Shown here one piece after another: positions 26,778-35,810 of a stretch of 64,000 nt of DNA. The notes under the pieces are model-generated. The model was given only the letters and a program-made list of their open reading frames with translations. It was not told the origin of the DNA and ran no database searches. The stretch comes from Pseudozobellia sp. WGM2 (lineage in GTDB: Bacteria; Bacteroidota; Bacteroidia; Flavobacteriales; Flavobacteriaceae). Each line of letters starts with the position of its first letter. The stretch's first letter is position 1. Location: assembly GCF_017810075.1 (NCBI RefSeq), contig NZ_JADNYK010000005.1, positions 62,001 to 126,000 on the forward strand. The letters run 5' to 3'. The translations under genes and the position numbers were made by a program.

Positions 26778-27566
26778 TCAATTCTTAAGAGGTTTATCGA
26801 AATCTGGTGCGATTTTTTTCTTAGCCTCTTTCGCATTGATGTATTGTTCTAAATCTCGGAGAGCGATTACGGTATAATTATTTATAGAGAGGTATTCGAG
26901 ATAGCTTTTAAACAATTCTGGCGGAGTATTAACCCAAGGGTGTTCGATATCGGGTACCCCATGAAGAGTTAATATAGTGATTTTTCCATTTTTCGCTTTG
27001 GTCAGTGCTTCTAAAATTTCCCCTTCGTTATTTTCATCGGTTGCCCAACTTGGAATGAGGTAGGGGTGATCTATAATTGGGTTGTAAGGTCTGCTCCCTC
27101 CGGCACGGGCGAAAACATAATTTCTATCCTGTAAAAAACTTAAAGATTTGGGGTCAAGTCCGTAACCGGGGTAAGCAAAATTCTTTGGTTTCTCAATGTT
27201 TAAAGAATCGCATACATGCTCAATATAAGATAGTTCAGCATCGAACCCTTCTTTTTTCAATTTACTAACATTGGCATGGGTTCGAGTATGATTGGCAATC
27301 TCAAACCCCATTGTATCTAGTGCTTTTATTTGCCTCCAGTTCATATAAAGCGAACTATCTCTATAATTAGGAGGAAACTCACAGACAAAAAAAGTAGCAT
27401 TAAAGCCATACTCTTTTAATAGAGGGGCAACTACGGAATATTGGCTGGCCGGAGCGTCGTCAAAAGTTAGCACTACTAGTCTATCGGGAATGGGTTGTTT
27501 TACTATTTGGGCAGCTGATACTGCGCACGTCAAGAATAGCAAACAAAAGAACAAACGATTTTTCAT
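26778..27566 (-). CDS. Exported polysaccharide deacetylase (NodB domain)
   Basis: The product of about 262 residues has a cleavable signal peptide (MKNRLFFCLLFLTCAVSA). The NodB domain shows motif 1 LTFDDAP (metal Asp), motif 2 FEIANHTRTHANVS (HxxxH metal ligands), motif 3 FAYPGYG and the terminal TLHGVPD. It removes acetyl groups from a polysaccharide or peptidoglycan in the periplasm. A GTG two codons upstream (27572) is an alternative start; the ATG at 27566 gives a standard signal peptide. The gap above it to 27915 shows nothing. Confidence 0.87.
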   Translation of the reverse strand: MKNRLFFCLLFLTCAVSAAQIVKQPIPDRLVVLTFDDAPASQYSVVAPLLKEYGFNATFFVCEFPPNYRDSSLYMNWRQIKALDTMGFEIANHTRTHANVSKLKKEGFDAELSYIEHVCDSLNIEKPKNFAYPGYGLDPKSLSFLQDRNYVFARAGGSRPYNPIIDHPYLIPSWATDENNEGEILEALTKAKNGKITILTLHGVPDIEHPWVNTPPELFKSYLEYLSINNYTVIALRDLEQYINAKEAKKKIAPDFDKPLKN

Positions 27567-27572
27567 ATACAC

Positions 27573-27914
27573 TTAAATACTAAAGATAGCCAAATATAAA
27601 ACAGCAATGAAAGGATTGACCACGGCGGTTTTATAAGCTAATCATTTGGCTACTACAGTCCGTTCGCGCAAATCATTGAGGATACATACAAGAATTAATA
27701 GTAACTAATGACGAACAGAATCTTGAAGAGAAAAATAGACGGCTAGGGCTGTAGTTAAAAAACCTGAGTAACTGCATTTATTTAAGTATTAAGAAAGGGC
27801 TTCATAAAGTTGAGAGGTGTCCCTGGGATTTCCAAGCTTAAGGGGCTAAAATTTCTTACCCCAGCTACCAATTTTCCAACTGCTATTCACGTGAAGTATA
27901 TGGCGATTTGATAA
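27573..27914. other. Gene-free gap
   Basis: About 340 bases between two minus-strand genes. I see no convincing reading frame, hairpin with T tract, or repeat here. Confidence 0.5.
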
Positions 27915-28742
27915 CTATTCTTCTAAAAAATCAACAATCTGTTTGTTAATTTCTGGTTGATGCATCGAGTGGCCTAAGCCTTTGGTTCGAATAAAGCGAC
28001 TGCATTTCCAATGTTTATGTACTTCTTTTGATGCATGAAACGGTGCTAGTAAATCTAATTCATCATGAAGCAGCAACCCTTTTTTAGAGTTGTTTTGAAC
28101 AAATTTAGAAGATGAAAAATCACGTACTTCAAGGCCGAATCGGTCAATAATATATTTGTTGAAAGCACCGAGAACACGATTGTTGAATCCCAATAATTTT
28201 TGGTAGTGCCCTAGTAGCTCATGAAACTCGGCAGGGGAGCCTATGGTCACTATTTTTTCAACATTCTGGTTTTGATATTTGTACTCGCCGTACAAGGTCG
28301 CCATGCCACCGAAGGAATGAGCGACAAGATACGCTGGGGAATAGGTTTCCACCATTTTTTGTATACAATGGGTATACAAGGGTAGGTCTAAGTTCGAACC
28401 TGAAGAATGACCGTGACCAGGAGCATCAAAAGCAACGATATTGTAATTTGCCTCTTGTAAAAAAGAAATCAGATTGCGCCATCTGAAACTATTGCTTTCC
28501 CAGCCATGAATCAATAATACCGTTTCACCTGATCCGGGCCATTGGTATGTTTGTAGACTATGATTTTCGGTCTCAATGACTTGATGTTTGGCATTGTTCA
28601 AATAGTCAGCTTGAAGTGGTTGCACACGACCTTTTCTTACCGTACTAAAAACATCAAAAGCCTTTTGAGCCGCTTTTCTTTTTGAGAAAAAAGCAAGTAA
28701 ATTAAAATATTGGCCATAGACCTTGGGAGTCAACTTATTCAA
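27915..28742 (-). CDS. Alpha/beta hydrolase
   Basis: The 275-residue protein has the alpha/beta-hydrolase fold: LLIHGWESNSFRWRNL (oxyanion loop HGW), AFDAPGHGHSSG, the nucleophile elbow VAHSFGGMA, the acid in LLHDELDLLAP and the catalytic His in KGLGHSMHQPE. No signal peptide is seen. It is probably an esterase or lipase-like enzyme of unknown substrate. It is alone, with a 100-base gap to the next gene. Confidence 0.87.
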   Translation of the reverse strand: MNKLTPKVYGQYFNLLAFFSKRKAAQKAFDVFSTVRKGRVQPLQADYLNNAKHQVIETENHSLQTYQWPGSGETVLLIHGWESNSFRWRNLISFLQEANYNIVAFDAPGHGHSSGSNLDLPLYTHCIQKMVETYSPAYLVAHSFGGMATLYGEYKYQNQNVEKIVTIGSPAEFHELLGHYQKLLGFNNRVLGAFNKYIIDRFGLEVRDFSSSKFVQNNSKKGLLLHDELDLLAPFHASKEVHKHWKCSRFIRTKGLGHSMHQPEINKQIVDFLEE

Positions 28743-28842
28743 TCTTCAGGGGTTTTTGTAAGCGGAGGCAAAAATAGTATTAAGGGCTAAATGAAAAGTA
28801 ATGAGCCGCTCAAAAATTTAAATTTTCTAAATCATTAAATTC

Positions 28843-29397
28843 TTAGTCCCAAGCAATCATCATATACTTGATTTTTGCATCATCGGGTATTTGAACCGCT
28901 TCAATATTAACGCTAGATGCGTAGCGAAGACTAGAGGGTAGTTCCTCTTTACTGATGGTAAAATAAGCATCACTATCTTTTAAGAGGATCACCACATTGT
29001 TCATTGATGTGATAATTTTTCTAATGGAGTAATTATCCTTAATATCTTTAAATGTGCTGCCGAGACCTACCCCCTTTTCGGTAGTGAACCTCTTATCTTC
29101 GATCCGAATATTTTCAATGGTAGGTATACTATCTGAACTCGGGGTCAAGGTCAACAAATGTTTACCACCGGTCTCAAAAATCTTGAATTTTTTACTATTG
29201 TTCGAGGTGTTCACTATCGATGAATCTTTTACAATAGAGTCATTAGCGTAGATAACCTCTATATCGCGCGCGAGACTGATTCGGTCCAATTTGCCAATGG
29301 CATCTTTGGTGATTAAAAAAGTAGTGTCTTTCTCTTCTTTGCAGCCCGAAAGAACTAAAATTAAATAACTGAATATTATAATATACCTCATTTTCAA
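28843..29397 (-). CDS. Small lipoprotein (DUF1131-like)
   Basis: The 184-residue protein has a lipoprotein signal (ILVLSGCKEE, Cys19). The remainder contains IGKLDRISLARDIEVIY and FTTEKGVGLGSTFKDIKDNYSI, a layout known from YP_-type lipoproteins in which a threshold loop (K-GVGLGS) precedes a strand; DUF1131 is a possible match but not certain. It lies 29 bases downstream of the HerA-like gene on the same strand, so is probably in that operon. Confidence 0.7.
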   Translation of the reverse strand: MKMRYIIIFSYLILVLSGCKEEKDTTFLITKDAIGKLDRISLARDIEVIYANDSIVKDSSIVNTSNNSKKFKIFETGGKHLLTLTPSSDSIPTIENIRIEDKRFTTEKGVGLGSTFKDIKDNYSIRKIITSMNNVVILLKDSDAYFTISKEELPSSLRYASSVNIEAVQIPDDAKIKYMMIAWD

Positions 29398-29426
29398 ACT
29401 TTATGGTTTTAGTAATAGTAGAGTAA

Positions 29427-30929
29427 CTAACGTATCACCTTTTTTAAGACACCTAGCACGCCTCTGATGAAAGTTGCACTGGTCAAGACTTTAATTACAG
29501 GATTCTGTCTGGTGCTGGTTCTTCTTCGACTTGTGGTTTTGGGTTTCGCTTTTTCTTTGGCAGCTTCCTTTTCCGCTTTATCTATTTTTTCATTTAGAAT
29601 CTCGTAAGCACTTTCCCGGTCAATATTTTCGCCATACTTTTTCACCAAGTCAGATTTCTTGATCAAAGCTTTCAGTTCATTATCGGTAAGAACATCCATT
29701 CGGCTCATAGGTGCACGTAAAAGCGTGGCAGCTAATGGGGTGGGTCGGCCTTTTTCATCGAGAGCTGAAACAAGGGCCTCACCAATACCTAAAGAGGTAA
29801 GTACTTCATTTGTATCGTAAAAGTCGGAATCAGGGTAATTTTCAGCGGTCAGTTTTATGGCCTTGCGGTCTTTAGCGGTAAAGGCGCGTAAGGCATGCTG
29901 AACCTTTAGCCCCAATTGAGATAAAACTGCGTCGGGCACATCGGTCGGATTCTGTGTGACGAAATAAAGGCCGATACCTTTTGACCGAATGAGTTTTACG
30001 ATGCTTTCTATTTGGTCTAAAAGTGCTTTTGATGCTTCGTTAAAAATAAGGTGTGCTTCATCAATGAAAAGAATTAATTCAGGTCTGTCGCTGTCACCCT
30101 GCTCAGGAAAAGTGGCATATATTTCTGCCAAAAGACTCAACATAAAAGTTGAGAACAATTTGGGTCTATCTTGAATATCCGTTAGGCGAATAATATTAAT
30201 ATAGCCTCTTCCGTTCTCATCGACTCGGGTGAGGTCATCGACCTCAAAAGATTTCTCCCCGAAAAAGAGGTCTGCACCTTGTTGTTCGAGTTCAATGATT
30301 TTTCTAAGTATGGCTCCGGTAGAACTGGTCGAAATACGGCCGTAATCTTTAGAGAACTCTGCTTTGCCCCCACCGGTAGCATATTGCAATACCTTTTTAA
30401 AATCTTTTAAATCGAGAAGGGGCAGTTTATTGTCATCACAATATTTAAAGACCACAGCTACAATACCTTCTTGCGTTGCGGTTAGATCAAGAATTCTAGA
30501 AAGAAGCACTGGGCCGAATTCAGAGACGGTAGCACGCAGTTTGACTCCATCTTGCTCAGAGAGAGACAGAATTTCCACTGGAAAAGATTTGGCCTCGAAG
30601 GGTAAACCTATTTTCGCATGTCGCTCATCGATCTTTGCATGGCCTGGGCTGGGTTGTGCGATACCGCTTAAATCTCCTTTTAAATCCATTAAAAGTACCG
30701 GAACACCCTTGTCAGATAGATTTTCCGCAAGCACCTGTAGGGTTTTTGTTTTACCCGTTCCCGTAGCACCGGCTATGAGTCCGTGTCGGTTCATGGTTTT
30801 CAAGGGTACTTTTACATGAGCATTGGTAACAGCTTCCCCTTCGAGCATTGCAGCCCCCATGATAAGATGGTCTCCTTTGGTGGCGTAGCCTTTTTCTATA
30901 TGGTCAAAAAACTCTTCTTTGCTGGCCAT
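29427..30929 (-). CDS. HerA/DUF853-type ATPase (YjgR-like)
   Basis: This 500-residue cytoplasmic ATPase carries Walker A GATGTGKTKTLQVLAENL near residue 55, Walker B ELILFIDEAHLIF near residue 290 and an arginine-finger region (RSKGIGLYFVTQNPTDVPD). The DUF853 arrangement and C-terminal basic tail (KPKTTSRRRTSTRQNPV) match the YjgR branch of HerA-like helicases. The exact role is not known. It is divergent from queE, whose start at 31083 leaves 153 bases for promoters. Confidence 0.9.
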   Translation of the reverse strand: MASKEEFFDHIEKGYATKGDHLIMGAAMLEGEAVTNAHVKVPLKTMNRHGLIAGATGTGKTKTLQVLAENLSDKGVPVLLMDLKGDLSGIAQPSPGHAKIDERHAKIGLPFEAKSFPVEILSLSEQDGVKLRATVSEFGPVLLSRILDLTATQEGIVAVVFKYCDDNKLPLLDLKDFKKVLQYATGGGKAEFSKDYGRISTSSTGAILRKIIELEQQGADLFFGEKSFEVDDLTRVDENGRGYINIIRLTDIQDRPKLFSTFMLSLLAEIYATFPEQGDSDRPELILFIDEAHLIFNEASKALLDQIESIVKLIRSKGIGLYFVTQNPTDVPDAVLSQLGLKVQHALRAFTAKDRKAIKLTAENYPDSDFYDTNEVLTSLGIGEALVSALDEKGRPTPLAATLLRAPMSRMDVLTDNELKALIKKSDLVKKYGENIDRESAYEILNEKIDKAEKEAAKEKAKPKTTSRRRTSTRQNPVIKVLTSATFIRGVLGVLKKVIR

Positions 30930-31045
30930 TTGGTTGAAATTTTGAGTAAAAATAAGGGAATTTTAGCTCTATGGAAGCGCAGAGGGGTACATTTTACTAA
31001 GATGACCGGCTTGTTTTGTGCACAATCGGAATTGGGTTTTCGTTT

Positions 31046-31078
31046 TTTGGGTTTTGGAATTTGCAACGCCTATCTTTG
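31046..31078 (+). promoter_or_regulatory. Complete -33/-7 promoter for queE
   Basis: TTTG at 31046-31049 and TATCTTTG at 31071-31078 are separated by 21 bases, close to the Bacteroidota consensus. The -7 box ends only 4 bases before the ATG at 31083, which suggests a leaderless or nearly leaderless transcript. Confidence 0.6.
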
Positions 31079-31082
31079 CAGA

Positions 31083-31715
31083 ATGTTAGAAGAGGAAGTT
31101 TTAAGGGAGGTTGATAAAGGAACATTGTTGCCCCTAATGGAAGAGTTCTATACCATTCAGGGTGAGGGTTTTCATAAAGGTACCGCAGCCTATTTCATTA
31201 GGGTAGGAGGTTGTGATGTTGGCTGTCATTGGTGCGATGTAAAAGAGAGCTGGAATGCAGGTACACATCCGCCGACATCGGTAGAACACATTGTAGAAAA
31301 TGCAGCCAAATATTCTAATACCATTGTTGTTACTGGTGGTGAACCGCTTACCTGGAACATGAAGCCCTTAACGGATGCTTTAAAAGATAAAGACCTTCAA
31401 ATTCATATCGAAACTTCAGGGGCCTACCCCTTGACGGGCACCTGGGACTGGATTTGCCTATCCCCAAAAAAGAATAAACTTCCTGAAGCGGAAATTTATG
31501 AAGTGGCCCACGAGCTCAAAGTAATAGTGTATAATAAGCACGATTTGATTTTTGCCGAACAAGAAGCAGCAAAGGTCAACGATAAATGTATTCTTTATTT
31601 ACAACCTGAGTGGAGTGTTCGTGACAAGGTTACACCAATGATCGTTGATTATGTGATGAAGCATCCAAAATGGAAAGTATCGCTTCAAACGCATAAGTAT
31701 CTAAATATACCTTAG
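31083..31715 (+). CDS. queE: 7-carboxy-7-deazaguanine synthase
   Basis: QueE is a radical-SAM enzyme that makes 7-carboxy-7-deazaguanine, an intermediate of queuosine. The 210-residue product has FYTIQGEGFHKGTAAYFIRVGGC, the iron-sulfur motif C44xxxC48xxC51 (GGCDVGCHWCD), the glycine-rich VVTGGEPL and the C-terminal LQTHKYLNIP typical of the family. The longer open frame from 30783 overlaps the divergent HerA gene and lacks homology; the ATG at 31083 fits both the family length and the promoter box. No preQ1 riboswitch is seen ahead of it. Confidence 0.93.
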   Translation: MLEEEVLREVDKGTLLPLMEEFYTIQGEGFHKGTAAYFIRVGGCDVGCHWCDVKESWNAGTHPPTSVEHIVENAAKYSNTIVVTGGEPLTWNMKPLTDALKDKDLQIHIETSGAYPLTGTWDWICLSPKKNKLPEAEIYEVAHELKVIVYNKHDLIFAEQEAAKVNDKCILYLQPEWSVRDKVTPMIVDYVMKHPKWKVSLQTHKYLNIP

Positions 31716-31730
31716 GTAATTTTTTTGAGA

Positions 31731-32660
31731 TTATCTTCCCCCGTTAGAAGCTAAATCCAGAAGGCATTCGTTGTCTAGCCCAGGTGGATCTGCTAGACCT
31801 TTTGATGTATGATTCTCTAACATTTTTAGAACACTTGCACCGCTCAATCGACAGGGTACAACTAAATTATTGGAGTTTTTAGAGAGTAACGATGCCCCTT
31901 TGTTCGAAGGGCCCCCAAACTGTAGTTCGGCGCGCATGAGACATCCTTGAACCGAACAGTGATTATTTCCAATGGGGTTGCCACGCGCATCGGTTTCCGC
32001 TTCACCATTTTCATCTACTTGCACATCTTCATGGTCGTTGATAGGTGTCGTTCCTAAGTTGACCAATCCGAAAAGATGACCGAACTCATGGTTCAATGTG
32101 GTATTTTCAACATCGGCATCGGAAATAAAGAAACTTTGGTCTGCAAGCCTGCGAACGGTTGCTTCATGAATTATCATAGAGGTATTTCGGTAAACCGCTC
32201 CCAAGGTAACCAACCCTTCTTCTAAATCGTCACCATCGGCGGGTGCATCAGCGAAATAGATGTAGATGGCCAAGGTGTCATCTTCATTATAAACCGTTCT
32301 GTGCTTATCTTCAAGGTCTACAATCTCGTCTAAAGTCAAACTTTCTTCATCTGGTGACTGAACTGCTTGATAAACAAGCTCGACTTCTTCTTTGAACGTA
32401 CGTTCTTTCAGATAGCTGACAAAACCGTTCATCGCCTCTTGTGTAGGTTGAAAACCGTCGACATAGGCGATTTCTATTTTTAGCTTCCTAAAATTGTCGT
32501 TCGATAAAAGGTCACGTGCAGAATCACCTGTTCCTTGAAGATTAGCCGTTTTATCTACTGGTCTAATCTGTTCTGGTGTATCACCATCTAGAGTATCGCT
32601 TGAGCAGCCGAGCATCAAACCCAAAAAGAGCACCGAGATAATAATAAATGTCTTATTCAT
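31731..32660 (-). CDS. Archaemetzincin-like zinc metalloprotease lipoprotein
   Basis: The 309-residue protein has a lipoprotein signal (LGLMLGCS, Cys19). The zinc motif is HEFGHLFGLVN at residues 191-201 (two His and the Glu). Residues 234-242 read HCSVQGCLM, that is H-C-x4-C-x-M, the third-ligand and Met-turn block that in archaemetzincins directly follows HExxHxxG. Here an insertion of about 33 residues, rich in Asp and Gly, separates the two parts. The usual later CxxC pair is not found. Flavobacterial homologues are annotated as membrane metalloproteases. It faces the queE gene convergently. Confidence 0.8.
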   Translation of the reverse strand: MNKTFIIISVLFLGLMLGCSSDTLDGDTPEQIRPVDKTANLQGTGDSARDLLSNDNFRKLKIEIAYVDGFQPTQEAMNGFVSYLKERTFKEEVELVYQAVQSPDEESLTLDEIVDLEDKHRTVYNEDDTLAIYIYFADAPADGDDLEEGLVTLGAVYRNTSMIIHEATVRRLADQSFFISDADVENTTLNHEFGHLFGLVNLGTTPINDHEDVQVDENGEAETDARGNPIGNNHCSVQGCLMRAELQFGGPSNKGASLLSKNSNNLVVPCRLSGASVLKMLENHTSKGLADPPGLDNECLLDLASNGGR

Positions 32661-32711
32661 TGAATGCCTTTATCTTATATAACGTAAAAGATGATAGAAC
32701 TAATATTAAGA

Positions 32712-33413
32712 TTACCACAATCGTGCCAAATAATCGAAATGCTCTCCCTCTTGAACCAGTTCACATTGCAGGCCTGCGGCGACACAGGCATTCGACAATG
32801 TACGATAATCTACGTATAGCCAACTAAATGGTTCACTTTTTTCACCTTTATAACTAGTCGTAAATTCTACTTGCCCGTAATAATGGCCAGTATCGCGCAC
32901 CCAAACGCCGCCATCTTCGTCTTGCTCAAACATGTATATAATGTCACTAGAATCCAATAGTATTTGTCCGTTCGGTTTTAACAAGCTTTTAAGATGGAGC
33001 AAATATTTATGAAGTTGGTTCAGTTCGCCTACGATGCCAATACCGTTCATAAGCATTAGAAGAGTATCGAATCGAGCTTTGTCGAAATCTATAATAGGAG
33101 AGTGTACCGTTCGTTCAACTCCCCTTCGTATACAGGTATCGATAGCACCCTTTGAACTATCTAAGGCGGTCACTTCAAAACCATTTTCCTGCAAATACAG
33201 ACTGTGACTGCCAGCGCCTGATCCTATATCCAAAACAGAGCCCTGACATAGCGATAGAGCTTTTTGTTCCAGTTCGGGCATCTCGTCGAAAGTTCTGAAC
33301 AAATAGGGGAGGGGTATACTATCTTCCTCATCCAATGACGAGCATGTGGTAATGTCTTCCGAATAATTGCCTTGTTGGTAATCTTGAAGTGCTATACCAA
33401 AGATATCTTTCAT
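32712..33413 (-). CDS. Class I SAM-dependent methyltransferase
   Basis: The 233-residue protein has the Rossmann methyltransferase motif I SVLDIGSGAGSHSLYLQENG near residue 60, motif II VTALDSSKGAID and motif IV FDTLLMLMNGIGIV. The region after residue 150 differs from small-molecule methyltransferases of known substrate, so only the class can be named. It precedes the metalloprotease gene on the same strand by 51 bases. Confidence 0.88.
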   Translation of the reverse strand: MKDIFGIALQDYQQGNYSEDITTCSSLDEEDSIPLPYLFRTFDEMPELEQKALSLCQGSVLDIGSGAGSHSLYLQENGFEVTALDSSKGAIDTCIRRGVERTVHSPIIDFDKARFDTLLMLMNGIGIVGELNQLHKYLLHLKSLLKPNGQILLDSSDIIYMFEQDEDGGVWVRDTGHYYGQVEFTTSYKGEKSEPFSWLYVDYRTLSNACVAAGLQCELVQEGEHFDYLARLW

Positions 33414-33486
33414 TACAGATGTGTTTGTTTTACAAAAATGGACTATTTAGACATTTCTTGCTTAGTTTTAACCAGATTTTAGGAGG

Positions 33487-33984
33487 ATGGATAAGATACT
33501 GGAACAACTTCCGCGGAAAGCGAACGAAAAACACGGGGAGAACAAAAGGTTTTTTACCAAACTAAAAAAACGACCTCCCAAAAATATCGACTACATCATG
33601 CAAGAGTTGCATGAAGCTGAATTTGAGCGCACCGATTGTTTGGAGTGCGCCAATTGTTGTAAAACGACGGGGCCTTTATTTACGACTGCGGATATCGAAA
33701 GAATATCGAAATTTTTTCGTCAGAAACCTCAGGTTTTCATTGAGAACTATTTACGAATTGACGAGGATAATGATTATGTGTTGCAAGAGATGCCCTGTAG
33801 TTTTTTAGGTGCCGATAATTACTGTTCGATTTATGATGTGCGACCAAAGGCCTGTCGTGAGTTTCCACATACCGACAGGAAAAAATTTCAACAAATTTCA
33901 AACCTTACCCTTAAAAATGTTGCAATTTGCCCAGCAGCCTTTAACATTGTTGAGGCTATGAAAGAGCGAATAAAATTAAAATAA
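33487..33984 (+). CDS. YkgJ family cysteine-cluster protein
   Basis: The 165-residue protein has the CxxCxxCC-type cluster of the YkgJ/Fe-S-binding family: DCLECANCCKTTG near residue 55, then CSFLGADNYCSIYDVRPKACREFP and a final CPAAFNI. Eight or so cysteines probably bind zinc or an Fe-S cluster. The function is unknown. It starts 10 bases before the next gene's neighbourhood ends and is likely co-transcribed with the 33995 gene. Confidence 0.85.
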   Translation: MDKILEQLPRKANEKHGENKRFFTKLKKRPPKNIDYIMQELHEAEFERTDCLECANCCKTTGPLFTTADIERISKFFRQKPQVFIENYLRIDEDNDYVLQEMPCSFLGADNYCSIYDVRPKACREFPHTDRKKFQQISNLTLKNVAICPAAFNIVEAMKERIKLK

Positions 33985-33994
33985 GGAATAGAAC

Positions 33995-34474
33995 GTGCAA
34001 CCTAGAATTGAAGAAATAGCTGAGAAGATTTTAGTAGGTCACGCTTTACAAATGAGTTTGACGAATAACCGAACATTCGAGTTGTGGAGTGGCTTTATGT
34101 CCAAAAGAAAACAAATCAAAAATCAAATAGGTGCAGATTTATTTTCTTTGCAGATTTATGATGAATCGAATTTAACCTTATTTGAGCCGACTGCCGAATT
34201 CACCAAATGGGCCGCTGTCGAGGTTTCGAATTTTGAAAACACTAATGACGATTTTGACTCATTGCTATTACCTTCGGGATTGTATGCCGTTTTTGTGCAT
34301 AGAGGCGATATGAGTACTTTTCATAAAACGATGGAATCCATTTTTCAGGAGTGGTTGCCCAATTCAAAATATAAGCTCGATAAAAGACCGCATTTTGAAC
34401 TTTTGGGTGAAAAATACAAGAACAACCATCCAGATTCAGAGGAAGAGGTATGGGTGCCGGTTAAGCTGAATTAA
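33995..34474 (+). CDS. GyrI-like/AraC effector-binding domain protein
   Basis: The 159-residue protein is a single GyrI-like (SOUL-type) small-molecule-binding domain: KILVGHALQMSLTNNRTFELWSGFM near the start, WAAVEVSNF in the middle, PSGLYAVFVHRGDMSTFHKTMESIFQEWLPNS and FELLGEKYKNNHPDSEEEVWVPV at the end. It lacks a DNA-binding domain and may sequester a ligand or bind a partner. It begins with GTG at 33995, preceded by AAGGAA at 33983-33988, 11 bases after the YkgJ stop, so the two form an operon. Confidence 0.8.
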   Translation: MQPRIEEIAEKILVGHALQMSLTNNRTFELWSGFMSKRKQIKNQIGADLFSLQIYDESNLTLFEPTAEFTKWAAVEVSNFENTNDDFDSLLLPSGLYAVFVHRGDMSTFHKTMESIFQEWLPNSKYKLDKRPHFELLGEKYKNNHPDSEEEVWVPVKLN

Positions 34475-34890
34475 TGCCTTTTAAAATTACGTTATTGTAC
34501 TTAAAAAATCGAACTGGTCAACCTTGTTTAATCTTTCAAAATCATCATTATAACCTGATCGATTAAAGTTTTGATCATTTGTTTTTGGTGTTTCCCATCC
34601 CCCAATGAGGAGAATCTTTGGGCCATCAGCTCGTATACCGTTTAAAATTACAATCTATCAATAGGACAGTATTAGAGATGAAGGTTGTTCAAGGATGCGG
34701 AGATAAAATAATATCAATGTTATATTAAGTTTTCAGATGTGACCAGTAAAACAGTTTCAAAAGCTCATTTACTGAAAAAATTACGATATATCTGTGAACC
34801 CCACTTTGCAAAAGCTAATGATTTAAATTTTGTATATTTCTAAAGGATAAAGTTTACGACTTAAACCTTTCTGTTGTAGCATCCCGATAC
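34475..34890. other. Gene-free gap
   Basis: Over 400 bases without a convincing gene on either strand. An AT-rich stretch (about 34820-34850) ahead of the next gene may hold its promoter, but no exact TAnnTTTG box is present. Confidence 0.4.
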
Positions 34891-35760
34891 ATGGAGTCAC
34901 TTATAAACTATTTTGAAAGTATACCTTCACTACACCGTTCACTAATTCTGGTAGGCGGCATTACATTTTTCTGGATTCTTGAAGGTGCTGTGCCTCTTTT
35001 CCGCTTCAAATACAAAAAATGGAGGCATGCGTTGCCGAACCTCTTTTTTACGTTTACGACGATAATCGTCAACTTTGCTTTGGCTTTTCTACTTTTAAAA
35101 ACCGCAGATTGGACTGCGATCAACAATTTCGGAATTATTAATTGGCTGCCCGAAATGCCACTATGGGCCTATGTGATTTTAGGAGTCTTGCTGTTAGATT
35201 TAGTAGGTGCGTATTTGGCACATTTGGTTGAGCATAAAGTAAAACCCCTCTGGATGGTTCATTTGGTACACCATACCGATCATAATGTGGATACGACAAC
35301 TGCGAACCGCCACCATCCTTTAGAAAGCATGATTCGCTTTACGTTCACCTTGGCCGGTGTCTTTGTTATTGGTACTCCTATAGGTATTGTGATGCTGTAC
35401 CAATCACTTTCTTTGGTTGCTACACAGTTCAGCCATGCGAACATAAAGTTGCCCCATAAAGCCGATGAACTTATCAGTTGGATCATCGTTTCCCCAGATA
35501 TGCATAAGGTACACCACCATTATAAACTACCTTATACCGATTCAAATTATGGAAATATTTTTTCGATTTGGGACCGCCTTTTCGGTACTTACATGAAATT
35601 TGAGAGGGAAAAAATTGTCTATGGGGTCGACACTTTTCCAGATGAAATAGAAAATTCTAGTATTAAGGGATTGCTCAAACAACCATTTCATAAATATAGA
35701 AAACCAACCGGTCTTGAGCCCATTGAAGACTATTCTGTTGAACAGGCTTTTGATAAATAG
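34891..35760 (+). CDS. Sterol desaturase/fatty acid hydroxylase family protein
   Basis: This 289-residue membrane protein has four hydrophobic helices and the histidine boxes of the di-iron hydroxylase superfamily: HLVEH near residue 110, HLVHHTDHN near 125, ANRHHPLES near 137 and DMHKVHHHYKLPYTDSNYGN near 205, followed by WDRLFGTY. Bacterial members hydroxylate or desaturate lipids and carotenoids using O2. The substrate is unknown. It lies 50 bases upstream of the BLUF gene. Confidence 0.9.
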   Translation: MESLINYFESIPSLHRSLILVGGITFFWILEGAVPLFRFKYKKWRHALPNLFFTFTTIIVNFALAFLLLKTADWTAINNFGIINWLPEMPLWAYVILGVLLLDLVGAYLAHLVEHKVKPLWMVHLVHHTDHNVDTTTANRHHPLESMIRFTFTLAGVFVIGTPIGIVMLYQSLSLVATQFSHANIKLPHKADELISWIIVSPDMHKVHHHYKLPYTDSNYGNIFSIWDRLFGTYMKFEREKIVYGVDTFPDEIENSSIKGLLKQPFHKYRKPTGLEPIEDYSVEQAFDK

Positions 35761-35782
35761 CCTATGGTCATAGACTTTATAG

Positions 35783-35790
35783 TATTTTTG
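35783..35790 (+). promoter_or_regulatory. -7 promoter box for the BLUF gene
   Basis: TATTTTTG matches TAnnTTTG and ends 20 bases before the ATG at 35811. The gene can therefore be expressed independently of the hydroxylase-family gene upstream. Confidence 0.5.
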
Positions 35791-35810
35791 TGCTTAACGA
35801 AATTCAGTAG

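Noticed and set aside
30364-30819. 151-residue open frame on the plus strand inside the HerA-like gene
   Set aside because: It is wholly antisense to a conserved ATPase and has no recognisable domain.
30783-31082. Extended N-terminus for QueE
   Set aside because: It would overlap the divergent HerA-like gene, has no family match and places the promoter box inside the coding region.
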